Shown here one piece after another: positions 18,434-26,809 of a stretch of DNA of 64,000 bases. The position numbers and the translations under genes were made by a program. Source of the stretch: Oligoflexia bacterium. Lineage in GTDB: Bacteria; Bdellovibrionota; UBA1018. The DNA lies in contig JARLHE010000008.1 of assembly GCA_031292385.1 (NCBI GenBank), forward strand, positions 62,001-126,000, written 5' to 3'. Every line of letters begins with the position of its first letter. Position 1 is the first letter of the stretch. The notes beneath the pieces are model-generated. The model did not search any database and was not told the origin of the DNA. It saw nothing but the letters and a program-made list of their open reading frames with translations.

Positions 18434-18616
18434 ATGCCCAAGAAGAAACCTAAAAAAGCGGAACTTGAATTCAAGAAGCCCTGAGTGTGCACAAGGCAAC
18501 GTATCAATGATCCCACTCCGCACCCGCAGTGCCAACTTTGCCATGGAACCGGCTATCTTCCTGGCCGAGATGGAGTGGGCTCGGTGGCCACAAATGGACG
18601 CATAAAGCGGGGCTAG
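18434..18616 (+). pseudogene. small Cys-motif reading frame interrupted by TGA
   Basis: One frame reads a lysine-rich start (ATG 18434) up to TGA at 18482-18484, then continues open to TAG at 18614-18616 with QCQLCHGTGY, a CxxCxGxG zinc-knuckle pattern like that of DnaJ. It is probably a decayed or chance small gene. The rest of 18368-18672 shows no other gene. Confidence 0.25.
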
Positions 18617-18672
18617 TTCCGTTAAATACGTCGGTGTATTCCCATGCCATGATCCCCGTACGTCACAATATT

Positions 18673-21600
18673 TCAAAAGCCTCGTCTCTCTTCAAATATG
18701 CGAGCCTGCTGGATTTTATTGTCGAGATAACCCTTCATTTGCCTTACCCACGTAAGAACATTGGCATTAGTTTCTTGCGCTTCAATCTTCTCGAAACTCG
18801 CAAGCATTGCCGCCCAGTATGCGCTCTGTGAGCCCTGAATTAGCCCAGAGAAATAATTGTTGGTGAATGCGCTGAGCACAGCGTCGAAGCTGCCGAAACG
18901 CACCAACATATCTCGCACTAGACCCTTATCAGAATCTCCTCCAATAAGGTCTTTGGGGACTATCTTGGCCAAAAATGAAGCCCGCTTTTCAGGCGCAACC
19001 GTAACCCATTCGAGAACAAGTTCCCTCGGAAAATAGTGCAAGCTATTTTCTAACCACTGTCCGACATAGTAACTCCGTCTAGCGAGTGGGGGATTAACTA
19101 GAGTCGAAATCTTCGCCCAAATCTCTTTGGGGTGTTTCGCCGTTAAGATGTTTAGCACACTCAGTGGCAACGGATTAAAACCCGATATGATGGAGTTCTC
19201 GTGATCAAATCCATTAATTATAGCGTAAGCCAACTCGAGATCCTTTTCCGGATAGAGTTTATAAAACCGGTTAGCTAGTTCGGTCCAGTAGTGATCCACC
19301 ATATGATCGAACTTCTCGTTAGTTTCATTCAACAACAGAGCGGGATGAGTGAGGATTTCAAAGCTCGGATGAAGCGGCGGATTTATTTTCTTTTGATGAA
19401 CGTAATAAAAAAAGAAGCTTTGAAGCGCAATCGTCGTGCTACGCGGCCGATTTATGCTTAGTAAAAGGTTTATGAGCTCCAAGAATCGCTCTTCCGAAGC
19501 ACTGCCCAAAACACCTCCAAGTGCAATAGTCCCTAGTTGACTGGGATCGATATGCTTGACGCGAATAGCCTCAATAATTAATTTTAAGGAATGTTCGCTA
19601 AACCCACTTCTCCAAATTAAATCTATTAAAAATTTATAAAGATTTTCTCTAGTTGAAATAAATGTAATGAATTCATCCCAAGCCGTTTTGTCGCGTAGAA
19701 AAAGACCCCGCAAAAGTCCTCCAAGAAACGCGGTGGCGTTTGTTGTTGAGTTTTTTTCCAGATGTTTAGTGGTTTTTAAAATAACCTCTTTTGTAATATC
19801 TAATTCACCAACAAACATGCCAAGCTCGTACGCGTTTTCAGCCTCTTCCGAAAACAACCACTCAAGCTTTCTGTAAAGCTGCTCTGGAGCGGCTGTTAGT
19901 TCCTTAGCGAAGGCCCTCATCTCTGCGATTCTTTTTGGATCTTCTCTGGTGTCGTAGGAAATAAAACCCACATACTTCTGAAACTTACTATCTATGTCAT
20001 TTCCAGAATGAATGGAGTCATGAAGGCTTTTAATGCGGGTGAGCCGAGTCTCGGGGATGCTTCCTTGGTCATATTTGATGATGACGTTTAGATTGCCAAG
20101 CACCTGCTTCGTAGGAAGGTGTCCCTCTTTCGTTAGGATTTCAATGGTATCAATAGTTTTGTCCGCAAGCGCATCATAATGAACGGTGGTACGGCAGACA
20201 GAAAGCAATGCCTCCCCCGCCTCTTTCTTTAGTTCTCCAGTAAGGAACTTAATCTCTTTGACAAGCAGATCCCAATACAGACCATAAGCATCATAAAGAT
20301 CACCCCAAGTATTTGGGGTCCAAAAGGAGGGTGTTCTCCTTACCTGGAAATCCACTCGCATGGGCCTAGAAACGCCGCGTAGCTCAATAGCATTTTTACA
20401 CGCACGAATCGCTGTTTTTTTCTGGAACTCGCTGGAGGAACGAAACATCTCTTCAAGAAGTGTTATACGCTCAGAAGGTGATGCTTCAGATGTCGCCATG
20501 GTTCCATAGGAAAGATAAAATAGATCAGCGAACTCTCCCGAGGAATTATTTGAGAAGGTCTCATTTTCTGCTTCAGCGAGCTTAAGAAGCAAGCGAGCAG
20601 CGCGATGGAATAGATTTTTCCAAATGACGAGTTTTGCCAGAGCCCATACCACCTCACGCCGGCCCGTTGTGAAACTCTTCAGTTGTTCAGTCGACCAAGT
20701 GCCAATAGTTCGTTCAAGACAGGAAACCGCTTCCTCAGGAGCGGCATCAGCTAAGTATAAAAAAAAACTCGACCCAATCTTTTGGGTAATCAGCGAGTTC
20801 TGATTGGCAGAGAAAATACCGTTGGACGACAGAAGGTGTTTAACGAATTGACTTCCCCGGGGCGTTTCAGCGATGTAGCGAACATGATCTACAAATCGTT
20901 CCAAGAGATCCTCTCTTCGGTCCTCAGGAATGCTTGCTGTAAAATCTCGGAATGTTTGCTCTGACATTCCTTTGATTTCCCACCATTCAGTGATCAGGCG
21001 AACACGAAGAACAAACGGGCTAACGTACAAATAAAAATCGCCCTGAAGAATTTTACGCTTTTTCTGGGCAGCCACCACCTCCTGGAAGTCTGCCCATGAA
21101 ATGTCCTCTCGTTTGGCAAGCCATTGAGACTCGACTTCAAGCTGAGGTAATTCATAGCCAATTTTTTCAAACAAAGAAATCGCGCGAAGTACTCTTCGAT
21201 TTTTTTCAAGAAGAGATGTATTTCCTGGATTATCGCAAATCAGGCGATTGAAAAGATCATCGTCGGCGATGCTTAAGAAATCTTGAATTGACCCACTCGT
21301 CTTTTGATAGCTTTCTGCCAAAAGAACGGCGATCCGAGGATAACCGTCTGAAAATCTAGCGAGTCTGTGAGAAATTTCAACAGGAAGCTTATATTCTTGC
21401 TTCAACATTCCGTCGATTATTTCGTCGGATAATCCATTCAATCGAAACTTGGCGGCGGGTGGGCCAATAGGCCCCATTTCGAAAGAAATGGTGAAGATTT
21501 GAATCCGAGAGCCACGGCTACCGAATGCTCGAACAATTTCGTCATGCTGCTTTAGACTGCACTCGTCGACAACTACGATTGCAGTTTTTCCTGGGGTATT

Positions 21601-22440
21601 AAGAAGCATGTTGTAAAGCTCATAGCCAATGAACTGATCCGCTTTAATGTAAATGGTGCTGTTGGAAAAATCGTCTTCTTTAAGTAATTCAAAAACAAAA
21701 CGAGTTTTTCCGATCCCAGGAAGACCCTCGATACGAAATATCGACGCTGAAGGCTCCTTCGTTCGTAGACGTGTGCGGATCGTCTCAATTAATTTTTTTC
21801 GCTCTTCGTCAGCATAAAATGTAGCAGGTGTTGTAATTTCATAATTCTCTGCCCAACTAGAGTGGGGCTGGCAGTAAGCAAATTCTTTCTTAAACCATGA
21901 AAGAAGCGAAATATGTTTTTCGGCAAAACCAACCAGCAGATCTGCGGTGTAAACATTAACTTTTGGGTCGGCAAAGCCCTTGCTTTTTAACTCATTAATA
22001 ATCTTCAGCCGTATTTCTTCTCGTGCGGGTACCGTCGTACTATCGAAAGCGACAAGTATGTATGTTCCACCCTCGTTCATGAGTTTGACAACGCCATCTT
22101 TTAGGTCATTTTCGAGCTTCTCGCCCTTATGCACTTCACGAGCAGCCTCACCTGCGGTCACGTGCTTATTTTTAACTTGAAAGCCCGTAGTCCCCTTTGG
22201 AATCACATCTGTTGACGTGGGCTCAGCATTTTCGATCTTTGCGTCAATTCCGCCATCAGCAACGTTGATGCAGCTAGGAACCATGATGAGATTTTGAGCG
22301 ATATTAACTCGCTTAGCCTCTGCCCAGAGTAGGCGACGCAAAAAGGTGACGGCCTCGCTAGGTTCGAGGGTTAAAAGACTTTTGGGGTCGAGATCGTTTA
22401 GCCGTTGCACGCATAGCCATTGTAATGAATTAAATGACAT
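18673..22440 (-). CDS. large PD-(D/E)xK-like nuclease / STAND NTPase fusion, candidate Avs-like defence protein
   Basis: A 1255-residue protein. Residues about 55-130 look like a PD-(D/E)xK nuclease: ADGGIDAKI (Asp66), then GFQVKNK with the QxK pair at 88-90, as in Mrr and Cap4-type domains. Residues about 215-480 form a P-loop NTPase (GLPGIGKT, 239-246; Walker B VVVDEC, about 289-294) of STAND style. The remaining roughly 770 residues are alpha-helical, as expected for a repeat sensor. This effector-NTPase-sensor layout matches antiviral Avs proteins. The gene lies downstream of an integrase and a small gene on the same strand. No ribosome site is obvious. The family link is from architecture, not a search. 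Confidence 0.7.
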   Translation of the reverse strand: MSFNSLQWLCVQRLNDLDPKSLLTLEPSEAVTFLRRLLWAEAKRVNIAQNLIMVPSCINVADGGIDAKIENAEPTSTDVIPKGTTGFQVKNKHVTAGEAAREVHKGEKLENDLKDGVVKLMNEGGTYILVAFDSTTVPAREEIRLKIINELKSKGFADPKVNVYTADLLVGFAEKHISLLSWFKKEFAYCQPHSSWAENYEITTPATFYADEERKKLIETIRTRLRTKEPSASIFRIEGLPGIGKTRFVFELLKEDDFSNSTIYIKADQFIGYELYNMLLNTPGKTAIVVVDECSLKQHDEIVRAFGSRGSRIQIFTISFEMGPIGPPAAKFRLNGLSDEIIDGMLKQEYKLPVEISHRLARFSDGYPRIAVLLAESYQKTSGSIQDFLSIADDDLFNRLICDNPGNTSLLEKNRRVLRAISLFEKIGYELPQLEVESQWLAKREDISWADFQEVVAAQKKRKILQGDFYLYVSPFVLRVRLITEWWEIKGMSEQTFRDFTASIPEDRREDLLERFVDHVRYIAETPRGSQFVKHLLSSNGIFSANQNSLITQKIGSSFFLYLADAAPEEAVSCLERTIGTWSTEQLKSFTTGRREVVWALAKLVIWKNLFHRAARLLLKLAEAENETFSNNSSGEFADLFYLSYGTMATSEASPSERITLLEEMFRSSSEFQKKTAIRACKNAIELRGVSRPMRVDFQVRRTPSFWTPNTWGDLYDAYGLYWDLLVKEIKFLTGELKKEAGEALLSVCRTTVHYDALADKTIDTIEILTKEGHLPTKQVLGNLNVIIKYDQGSIPETRLTRIKSLHDSIHSGNDIDSKFQKYVGFISYDTREDPKRIAEMRAFAKELTAAPEQLYRKLEWLFSEEAENAYELGMFVGELDITKEVILKTTKHLEKNSTTNATAFLGGLLRGLFLRDKTAWDEFITFISTRENLYKFLIDLIWRSGFSEHSLKLIIEAIRVKHIDPSQLGTIALGGVLGSASEERFLELINLLLSINRPRSTTIALQSFFFYYVHQKKINPPLHPSFEILTHPALLLNETNEKFDHMVDHYWTELANRFYKLYPEKDLELAYAIINGFDHENSIISGFNPLPLSVLNILTAKHPKEIWAKISTLVNPPLARRSYYVGQWLENSLHYFPRELVLEWVTVAPEKRASFLAKIVPKDLIGGDSDKGLVRDMLVRFGSFDAVLSAFTNNYFSGLIQGSQSAYWAAMLASFEKIEAQETNANVLTWVRQMKGYLDNKIQQARIFEERRGF

Positions 22441-22582
22441 GGGGAATACAGAACACGAAGTTAGGTCGGAATTTTTAACTGCCAGTCATCTTTTCGGGTT
22501 CGCGCGTCATTTTGTTGCAGTGAGACTAACGTGTTTTCTATCAGCAAAGCTGGTAACGAAGAGCTTGCAGAATATCCCGCCT

Positions 22583-23410
22583 TTAAGCCGAGTGCTTTAT
22601 AACCCAATCCTCATAAAGTGATTGCCCTAATCGATCTTTCCATTCGCCAAATTTATATTTTGGTAACAGGTACTTCTTTTTTAATATTGCCTCGATATTT
22701 CGACACTTACATTCGAGTTTACAGTTATCACGAGCATATATTTTTCTAACTTGCTCACGGCGACCAATCTTTTCAGCCACATACCTGAAGTCCGTATAGA
22801 GTTTTCCCAGCTCTGGGTTAGCCTCTATTTTAATTCTTGTAACTAAGTCCAAAGAAAGTCCGTCTTTTAGTCCGCTAATAACAATATCAGGAATTGGAAA
22901 TTTGGTTTGATAGGCGCATGCATCCTCTCGTTCGTAGACAAATACAGCGCTCTCAAACTCTTGAACGTTTGAATACCACTTGTCTTTGTCAGCTTCACTG
23001 TCGATCCATTTTTCTGGATTCTTCCTCGTAATATTAATTGCCGCACCAGGCGTTTGTTCCAATAATATTAAAATTTGTTCAAACGGTATCGTAAAAGTTA
23101 CAGGGCCGTAGACATTGGGCGCCTTAAAAATGGTGTGGTGGTCAAGTATATTGAAAAATAGGTCACCATAAATTCCATGTTTTTGATCGATTTCATCGGT
23201 ATACTGATTCGCTTGCGGAAGATTGTTTTTTGAAGCGGCCTCACGCGAAATTAAAGCGTTCTGAGAAATGAAACTAAGACTGGTTTCGATGGCATTCGCA
23301 TGAAATACGTACGTTAATTTACGCGCTTTAAATAACTCTCGAAGTTCTTGAGTCGCTAAGTTTGGGCGCATTCTAAAAATATCGGCAATTAAAAAATAAA
23401 AATTAGCCAT
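22583..23410 (-). CDS. unknown protein, weakly ADP-ribosyltransferase/DarT-like N terminus
   Basis: A 275-residue protein. The N-terminal pattern (TYVFHANAIETSLSFI, then a LISRE segment, then GIYGDLFFNILDHH) recalls the His-led first motif and the loop of DarT-like ADP-ribosyltransferases that act on nucleic acids. This is a faint resemblance only. The C-terminal third is basic, with a CKLECKC cluster. It starts 9 bases after the integrase stop and precedes the nuclease-STAND gene by 142 bases, so the three are probably co-transcribed. Confidence 0.45.
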   Translation of the reverse strand: MANFYFLIADIFRMRPNLATQELRELFKARKLTYVFHANAIETSLSFISQNALISREAASKNNLPQANQYTDEIDQKHGIYGDLFFNILDHHTIFKAPNVYGPVTFTIPFEQILILLEQTPGAAINITRKNPEKWIDSEADKDKWYSNVQEFESAVFVYEREDACAYQTKFPIPDIVISGLKDGLSLDLVTRIKIEANPELGKLYTDFRYVAEKIGRREQVRKIYARDNCKLECKCRNIEAILKKKYLLPKYKFGEWKDRLGQSLYEDWVIKHSA

Positions 23411-23419
23411 AACGGCGAA

Positions 23420-24571
23420 CTAAATGGAAAACAACACTCCTCGGCGATCTTTGTAAGTTCTCCATGTCCTAGTAATCGTCGTATGTCCCATCCATTGAGA
23501 GATGGACTCAAGTGAGTGACCTTTCGCGAGCATGAGATCCGTAAATCCTTTGCGTCCTCCGTAAAGAGAAATGCCCGAACCACAATGTTTTTTGACTGTC
23601 TTAACAAGTGGTCTTTTAAGGGCCTTTGACTCAATCATTCTGATTGCGAATTTCTGCTCATCATAGAGTAACGGTATCGGCTTCCAACGATCAGAAGGAG
23701 GAAGCGCAACGAGCTTGGTCTGAAAGATCCAAAGAATTTTTGTACCGGTTGGTAGTACTTCTATTCTCCATAAATTCGGATCTTTTAAATTATCGATCTC
23801 CTGAGGCCTAAGTCCTAACCACACCGAAATGAAAAGCCAGCTAAATTGGCGTGTGGGCATTTTACCTTTTGCTTGATTCAGCGTCTCAGGGCTTAGCGGT
23901 CTTGAGGCTCCCTTTCTTCCTTCTCTCCCTTGATAGTAGTTATCAACAAGGCGCTGTCTTTCATAACCTCGTGGCCTCGGCACAGGGAGAAACGGCTCGT
24001 CGATTTTTTTGCAGATGAGGAATCCCCAGAGGTTCATCATCGCAATCATTTTGTTCGTGTATGAAAGGCTGAGTTTCTTCTCAAAGAAATAGTCGTAGAT
24101 TTGATAGTGATTGCAAAACCACTCGGACGGCTCGACCTTCACATGGATAATGAGTTTCTGAACCGCTCTCCAAAGAATATGCGCTCGCGTAAATCGCCTG
24201 AGTCTTCTTTCGGTTTGGCTATCACGGGATCGCAGATACCTAAGTTCAAACTCGGCTTTAAACTCCTCGGGTAAAAACGCCTGGTACTTTTGACCCAGCT
24301 CCCTTTCTTCGAGCCTGAGTAAACGAAGACGCTTCTCCTGCCTCTTAATCAGCTCTAGGCTATTGAGCTGCTTTGAGCGGGCCCTGGCTTCCTCGTAAGT
24401 CATTCGCGTAACAAACCCCAGGGCTCGCCATCGCTCTCGGGGTACATCCCATTCTCTTTTGGGAAGTTTCGCTTTTGAGCCGCGCGTATCTTCCTTTTTG
24501 TAAGAGACGAACTGAACTTTCCATTTGGGGTGCTTCTTCTTTAAGGGAAGGGATCGAATATAGTAACTCAT
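23420..24571 (-). CDS. tyrosine recombinase (integrase of element B)
   Basis: A 383-residue protein. The C-terminal catalytic half has the first Arg in LGLRPQEID, the second Arg in YGGRKGF, His in MGHTTITRTW and the nucleophile Tyr in RTYKDR. The residue three before the second Arg is Tyr rather than the usual His, a tolerated variation. The N-terminal half is basic and helical. The gene begins 90 bases from the att-like repeat at 24662, as expected for an integrase at the end of its element. Confidence 0.85.
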   Translation of the reverse strand: MSYYIRSLPLKKKHPKWKVQFVSYKKEDTRGSKAKLPKREWDVPRERWRALGFVTRMTYEEARARSKQLNSLELIKRQEKRLRLLRLEERELGQKYQAFLPEEFKAEFELRYLRSRDSQTERRLRRFTRAHILWRAVQKLIIHVKVEPSEWFCNHYQIYDYFFEKKLSLSYTNKMIAMMNLWGFLICKKIDEPFLPVPRPRGYERQRLVDNYYQGREGRKGASRPLSPETLNQAKGKMPTRQFSWLFISVWLGLRPQEIDNLKDPNLWRIEVLPTGTKILWIFQTKLVALPPSDRWKPIPLLYDEQKFAIRMIESKALKRPLVKTVKKHCGSGISLYGGRKGFTDLMLAKGHSLESISQWMGHTTITRTWRTYKDRRGVLFSI

Positions 24572-24661
24572 CGCGTCTTTCCGGTCGAAACCTGGGTTCG
24601 TCTACCAGGTCCATATCGGACGATGTTTTCAGAGCTAAAGTATTGATTTCAGGTCAAAGAG

Positions 24662-24673
24662 TGGCGGAGAGGG
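24662..24673 (+). repeat. att-like copy of the tRNA-Ser 3' end (central junction)
   Basis: TGGCGGAGAGGG is identical to 61162-61173, which encodes the CCA and acceptor end of tRNA-Ser(CGA). It is followed by a hairpin whose arms CGACTA (24678-24683) and TAGTCG pair. The site lies between two integrase genes, each within 90 bases of it. Confidence 0.6.
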
Positions 24674-24738
24674 CGACGACTAAAATTTCGTAGTCGTTTC
24701 AAAGCCCGGCTCCGTCACTCCCACACGAATCCACACTA

Positions 24739-25851
24739 TCACGCTTGTTTCACTAATTCGAGAACTTGCGTTCCCCGTGCCGCGCCTCTCGGCGTGGGAT
24801 CAGGGCTCTCCAAGTTCAAGCACGCCGATGCACCTTTGATATCCACCCCGGCCTTCCGGGCATAAATCATCATGGTCTCGATGTCCTTCCATCCGCCCAT
24901 TTTCATAACTTTTATGGGCTCAACACCCTTGCTAAGCAGCATGGTTGCCCACGTCGCTCGCAGATCATGAAAACGGATCGGCTGAAGTCCAATCCCTTGG
25001 AGAAACATCCTGAGATCCCGTGCCTGCTCGCCCTTGTCCCATTTCGAGAGACGCGGGAGCAGGAACTCCGAATCGGATTCCTCCATCAGCTCCTTCAAGA
25101 TCGGAAGGAGGGGTGCGGGAATGTCGATGCGGCGGTCATCGCCTGACTTCGTGGATTTGAAGCCGTCCTTGGAATTCCAAGAGACGTTGACTAGGATCGT
25201 ATTGGATGCGAAATCGACGTTGCCTTTTTTGAGAGCGTAGAGCTCGCCGTTTCTCATCCCGGTGTACAGCGCCACCGCGTAGTGCGGTGCCCATTCCCAA
25301 TCGAGTTCTCGAGCTTTGGCGATCAAGAGTTTGGCCTGCTCCTCGTTGAGCACGGCCTTGATCTTGTCGCCAACCTTGAATTTCATCATGGGAGAGGGGT
25401 TGCGATTTAACTTTGCGGCCTCGACCGCATAGTTGAAAACGCTGCGCATACATTTCAGCATGTACTTCTGATGGGAGGGTTTGCGATGCCCGACTCGAGC
25501 TTGCAGGAGCTCGCGCACGTCCTGGGTCGTGATGGAGTCGATGTATTGGTCTCCCCACGCTTCCATCGTGTGCGCTCTTAAGCAATATTCCGTGTCGGAG
25601 ATCGTTTTTTTGGTCAGTCCCCGGTTGGCGCTTGCGACGAGGTAGTCATCTAGAATCATCGCCCAAGTGGGCGTGACCTCTTTTTTGATGACTCCCTCGA
25701 CCTCGAGCACCAGCTCCCGATAGACACGTTCCGCTTCTTTCTTGCCCTCAGCCTCGCGTCTGCGGTCGATGGGTTTACGTGTGATCGGGTGCCGTTTCAT
25801 GTACCGGACGACAAAAAATCCCGGCTTGGTTGGATGCGGTTGTATGTTCAT
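24739..25851 (-). CDS. tyrosine recombinase (integrase of element A)
   Basis: A 370-residue integrase with an N-terminal arm-binding-like region, a SAM-like domain (about residues 60-150) and a catalytic domain with Arg in TGMRNGEL, Lys in FKSTKSGDD, HDLRATWA and the terminal GGWKDIETMMIYAR, with Trp in the second His position (a known variant) and Tyr as nucleophile. The stop is 66 bases from the att-like repeat at 24662-24673. Its start overlaps the stop of the excisionase-like gene (ATGA). Confidence 0.9.
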   Translation of the reverse strand: MNIQPHPTKPGFFVVRYMKRHPITRKPIDRRREAEGKKEAERVYRELVLEVEGVIKKEVTPTWAMILDDYLVASANRGLTKKTISDTEYCLRAHTMEAWGDQYIDSITTQDVRELLQARVGHRKPSHQKYMLKCMRSVFNYAVEAAKLNRNPSPMMKFKVGDKIKAVLNEEQAKLLIAKARELDWEWAPHYAVALYTGMRNGELYALKKGNVDFASNTILVNVSWNSKDGFKSTKSGDDRRIDIPAPLLPILKELMEESDSEFLLPRLSKWDKGEQARDLRMFLQGIGLQPIRFHDLRATWATMLLSKGVEPIKVMKMGGWKDIETMMIYARKAGVDIKGASACLNLESPDPTPRGAARGTQVLELVKQA

Positions 25852-26309
25852 AAAGAGCAGCCTCGCTTTCTGGTGAGGAGCAGCTCTCGCAAATCAGCCA
25901 CGCGGTAACGGTTGCGTCTTTTCCCGAGCTTGTAGTGGGGGATTTCGCCGTTGCTCGTCATATTGAGCAAGGCCCCCGTAGACAGGCCCAGATAAGAGGC
26001 GGCCTCCCGCGTGGTCAGCCATTCTTGAGTTGATGTCAAAGAACTCGAGCTGCCAGTATCCTTCCCGTTGGTTTGGGGCCTGGCCACTCGTTTAGGTGTT
26101 GAACTTTCGTTGGTCTGACACTTATTGTCAAGCTCTTGCTCAAGTCTACATTTCTCGGGATCTTCGCGAAAAATAGTAAAACCCAGGCACGGGGCAATGA
26201 GTGTCGGTGACGGAGAAACCTGCGGTTGCCAAGCATACGCCGTGCTTAGCGGTTTGTGCGCAAATCTCCCTTCGTTTTTTCCGGAGGAACGACGCGTGAT
26301 CTTATTCAT
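25848..26309 (-). CDS. excisionase-like helix-turn-helix protein
   Basis: A 153-residue protein. The C-terminal 55 residues (EWLTTREAASYLGLSTGALLNM...YRVADLRELL) form a MerR/excisionase-type winged helix (HTH_17). The N-terminal 90 residues look disordered. It overlaps the integrase start by 4 bases, the classic xis-int arrangement. A shorter product from an internal start is possible. Confidence 0.7.
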   Translation of the reverse strand: MNKITRRSSGKNEGRFAHKPLSTAYAWQPQVSPSPTLIAPCLGFTIFREDPEKCRLEQELDNKCQTNESSTPKRVARPQTNGKDTGSSSSLTSTQEWLTTREAASYLGLSTGALLNMTSNGEIPHYKLGKRRNRYRVADLRELLLTRKRGCSL

Positions 26310-26809
26310 ACGCCACCTCCGTCGTCCGTACCTGTCGTCGGCTCGACATCGACAACGCGGGCGTCGCTCCCAAACGTCTTCTTCGTATGATGAACGGCCA
26401 GAAGAAGCTCCTTCGATCCGACGCGGACCAGGTGTTCAAGTTCCGCCATTGTGTACGAGACGAGCTCGGGATACTCACGCGTGGCGCACGCGCGAATGAC
26501 TTCGTCCCGAACCCAGAGAACGTACTCACCCAAGACTTTGGACCAGATCCGAACGCGCTCGCCGCGCTGGATCCTCTCGCCGATCAGATCGGAGTCCCAA
26601 ACTCCGGCTACGTTTTCGGAAGTTCCATTTTGAGGGTGTGAGATGTGTTTTTGGTGTTTGGGTGTGAGATCGTTCGTGTGAGTAGGTGTGCGGTCCTCAC
26701 CTCCCAACTTTTCGATCTCTTTGGGCATAACACTCGTCACACCACTCACACCGCTTTTTGAATGATCCCCGAAACGAAGATTGAGCCCTGTTTCCTTGAA
26801 GAAGCTCAT
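26306..26809 (-). CDS. unknown element protein
   Basis: A 167-residue hydrophilic protein with no recognised domain. The first 60 residues are rich in Thr, His and Lys; the middle has VWDSDLIGERIQRGERVRIWS and the C terminus is acidic. It overlaps both neighbours by 4 bases, so it is an integral part of the replication/integration operon. A decayed copy of its 5' half lies at 33243-33430. Confidence 0.55.
   Translation of the reverse strand: MSFFKETGLNLRFGDHSKSGVSGVTSVMPKEIEKLGGEDRTPTHTNDLTPKHQKHISHPQNGTSENVAGVWDSDLIGERIQRGERVRIWSKVLGEYVLWVRDEVIRACATREYPELVSYTMAELEHLVRVGSKELLLAVHHTKKTFGSDARVVDVEPTTGTDDGGGV

Larger units (their letters stand above)
16203..24673. mobile_element. element B: integrated element with candidate defence genes
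   Basis: Bounded by att-like repeats at 16203-16215 and 24662-24673, both matching the 3' end of tRNA-Ser(CGA) at 61.16 kb. It carries an XRE/ImmA pair, small genes, a nuclease-STAND protein, a small partner gene and a tyrosine recombinase next to the right boundary. Base composition is visibly more AT-rich than the flanks. The left boundary is less certain than the right one. Confidence 0.55.

Noticed and set aside
18482..18484. In-frame TGA as a selenocysteine codon
   Set aside because: No convincing SECIS hairpin follows, no sel genes are in view, and the frame is too short to trust.
24674..24730. Hairpin next to the central att repeat as a second tRNA or tmRNA gene
   Set aside because: Only one stem is clear; there is no T-arm or anticodon arm in the right positions.
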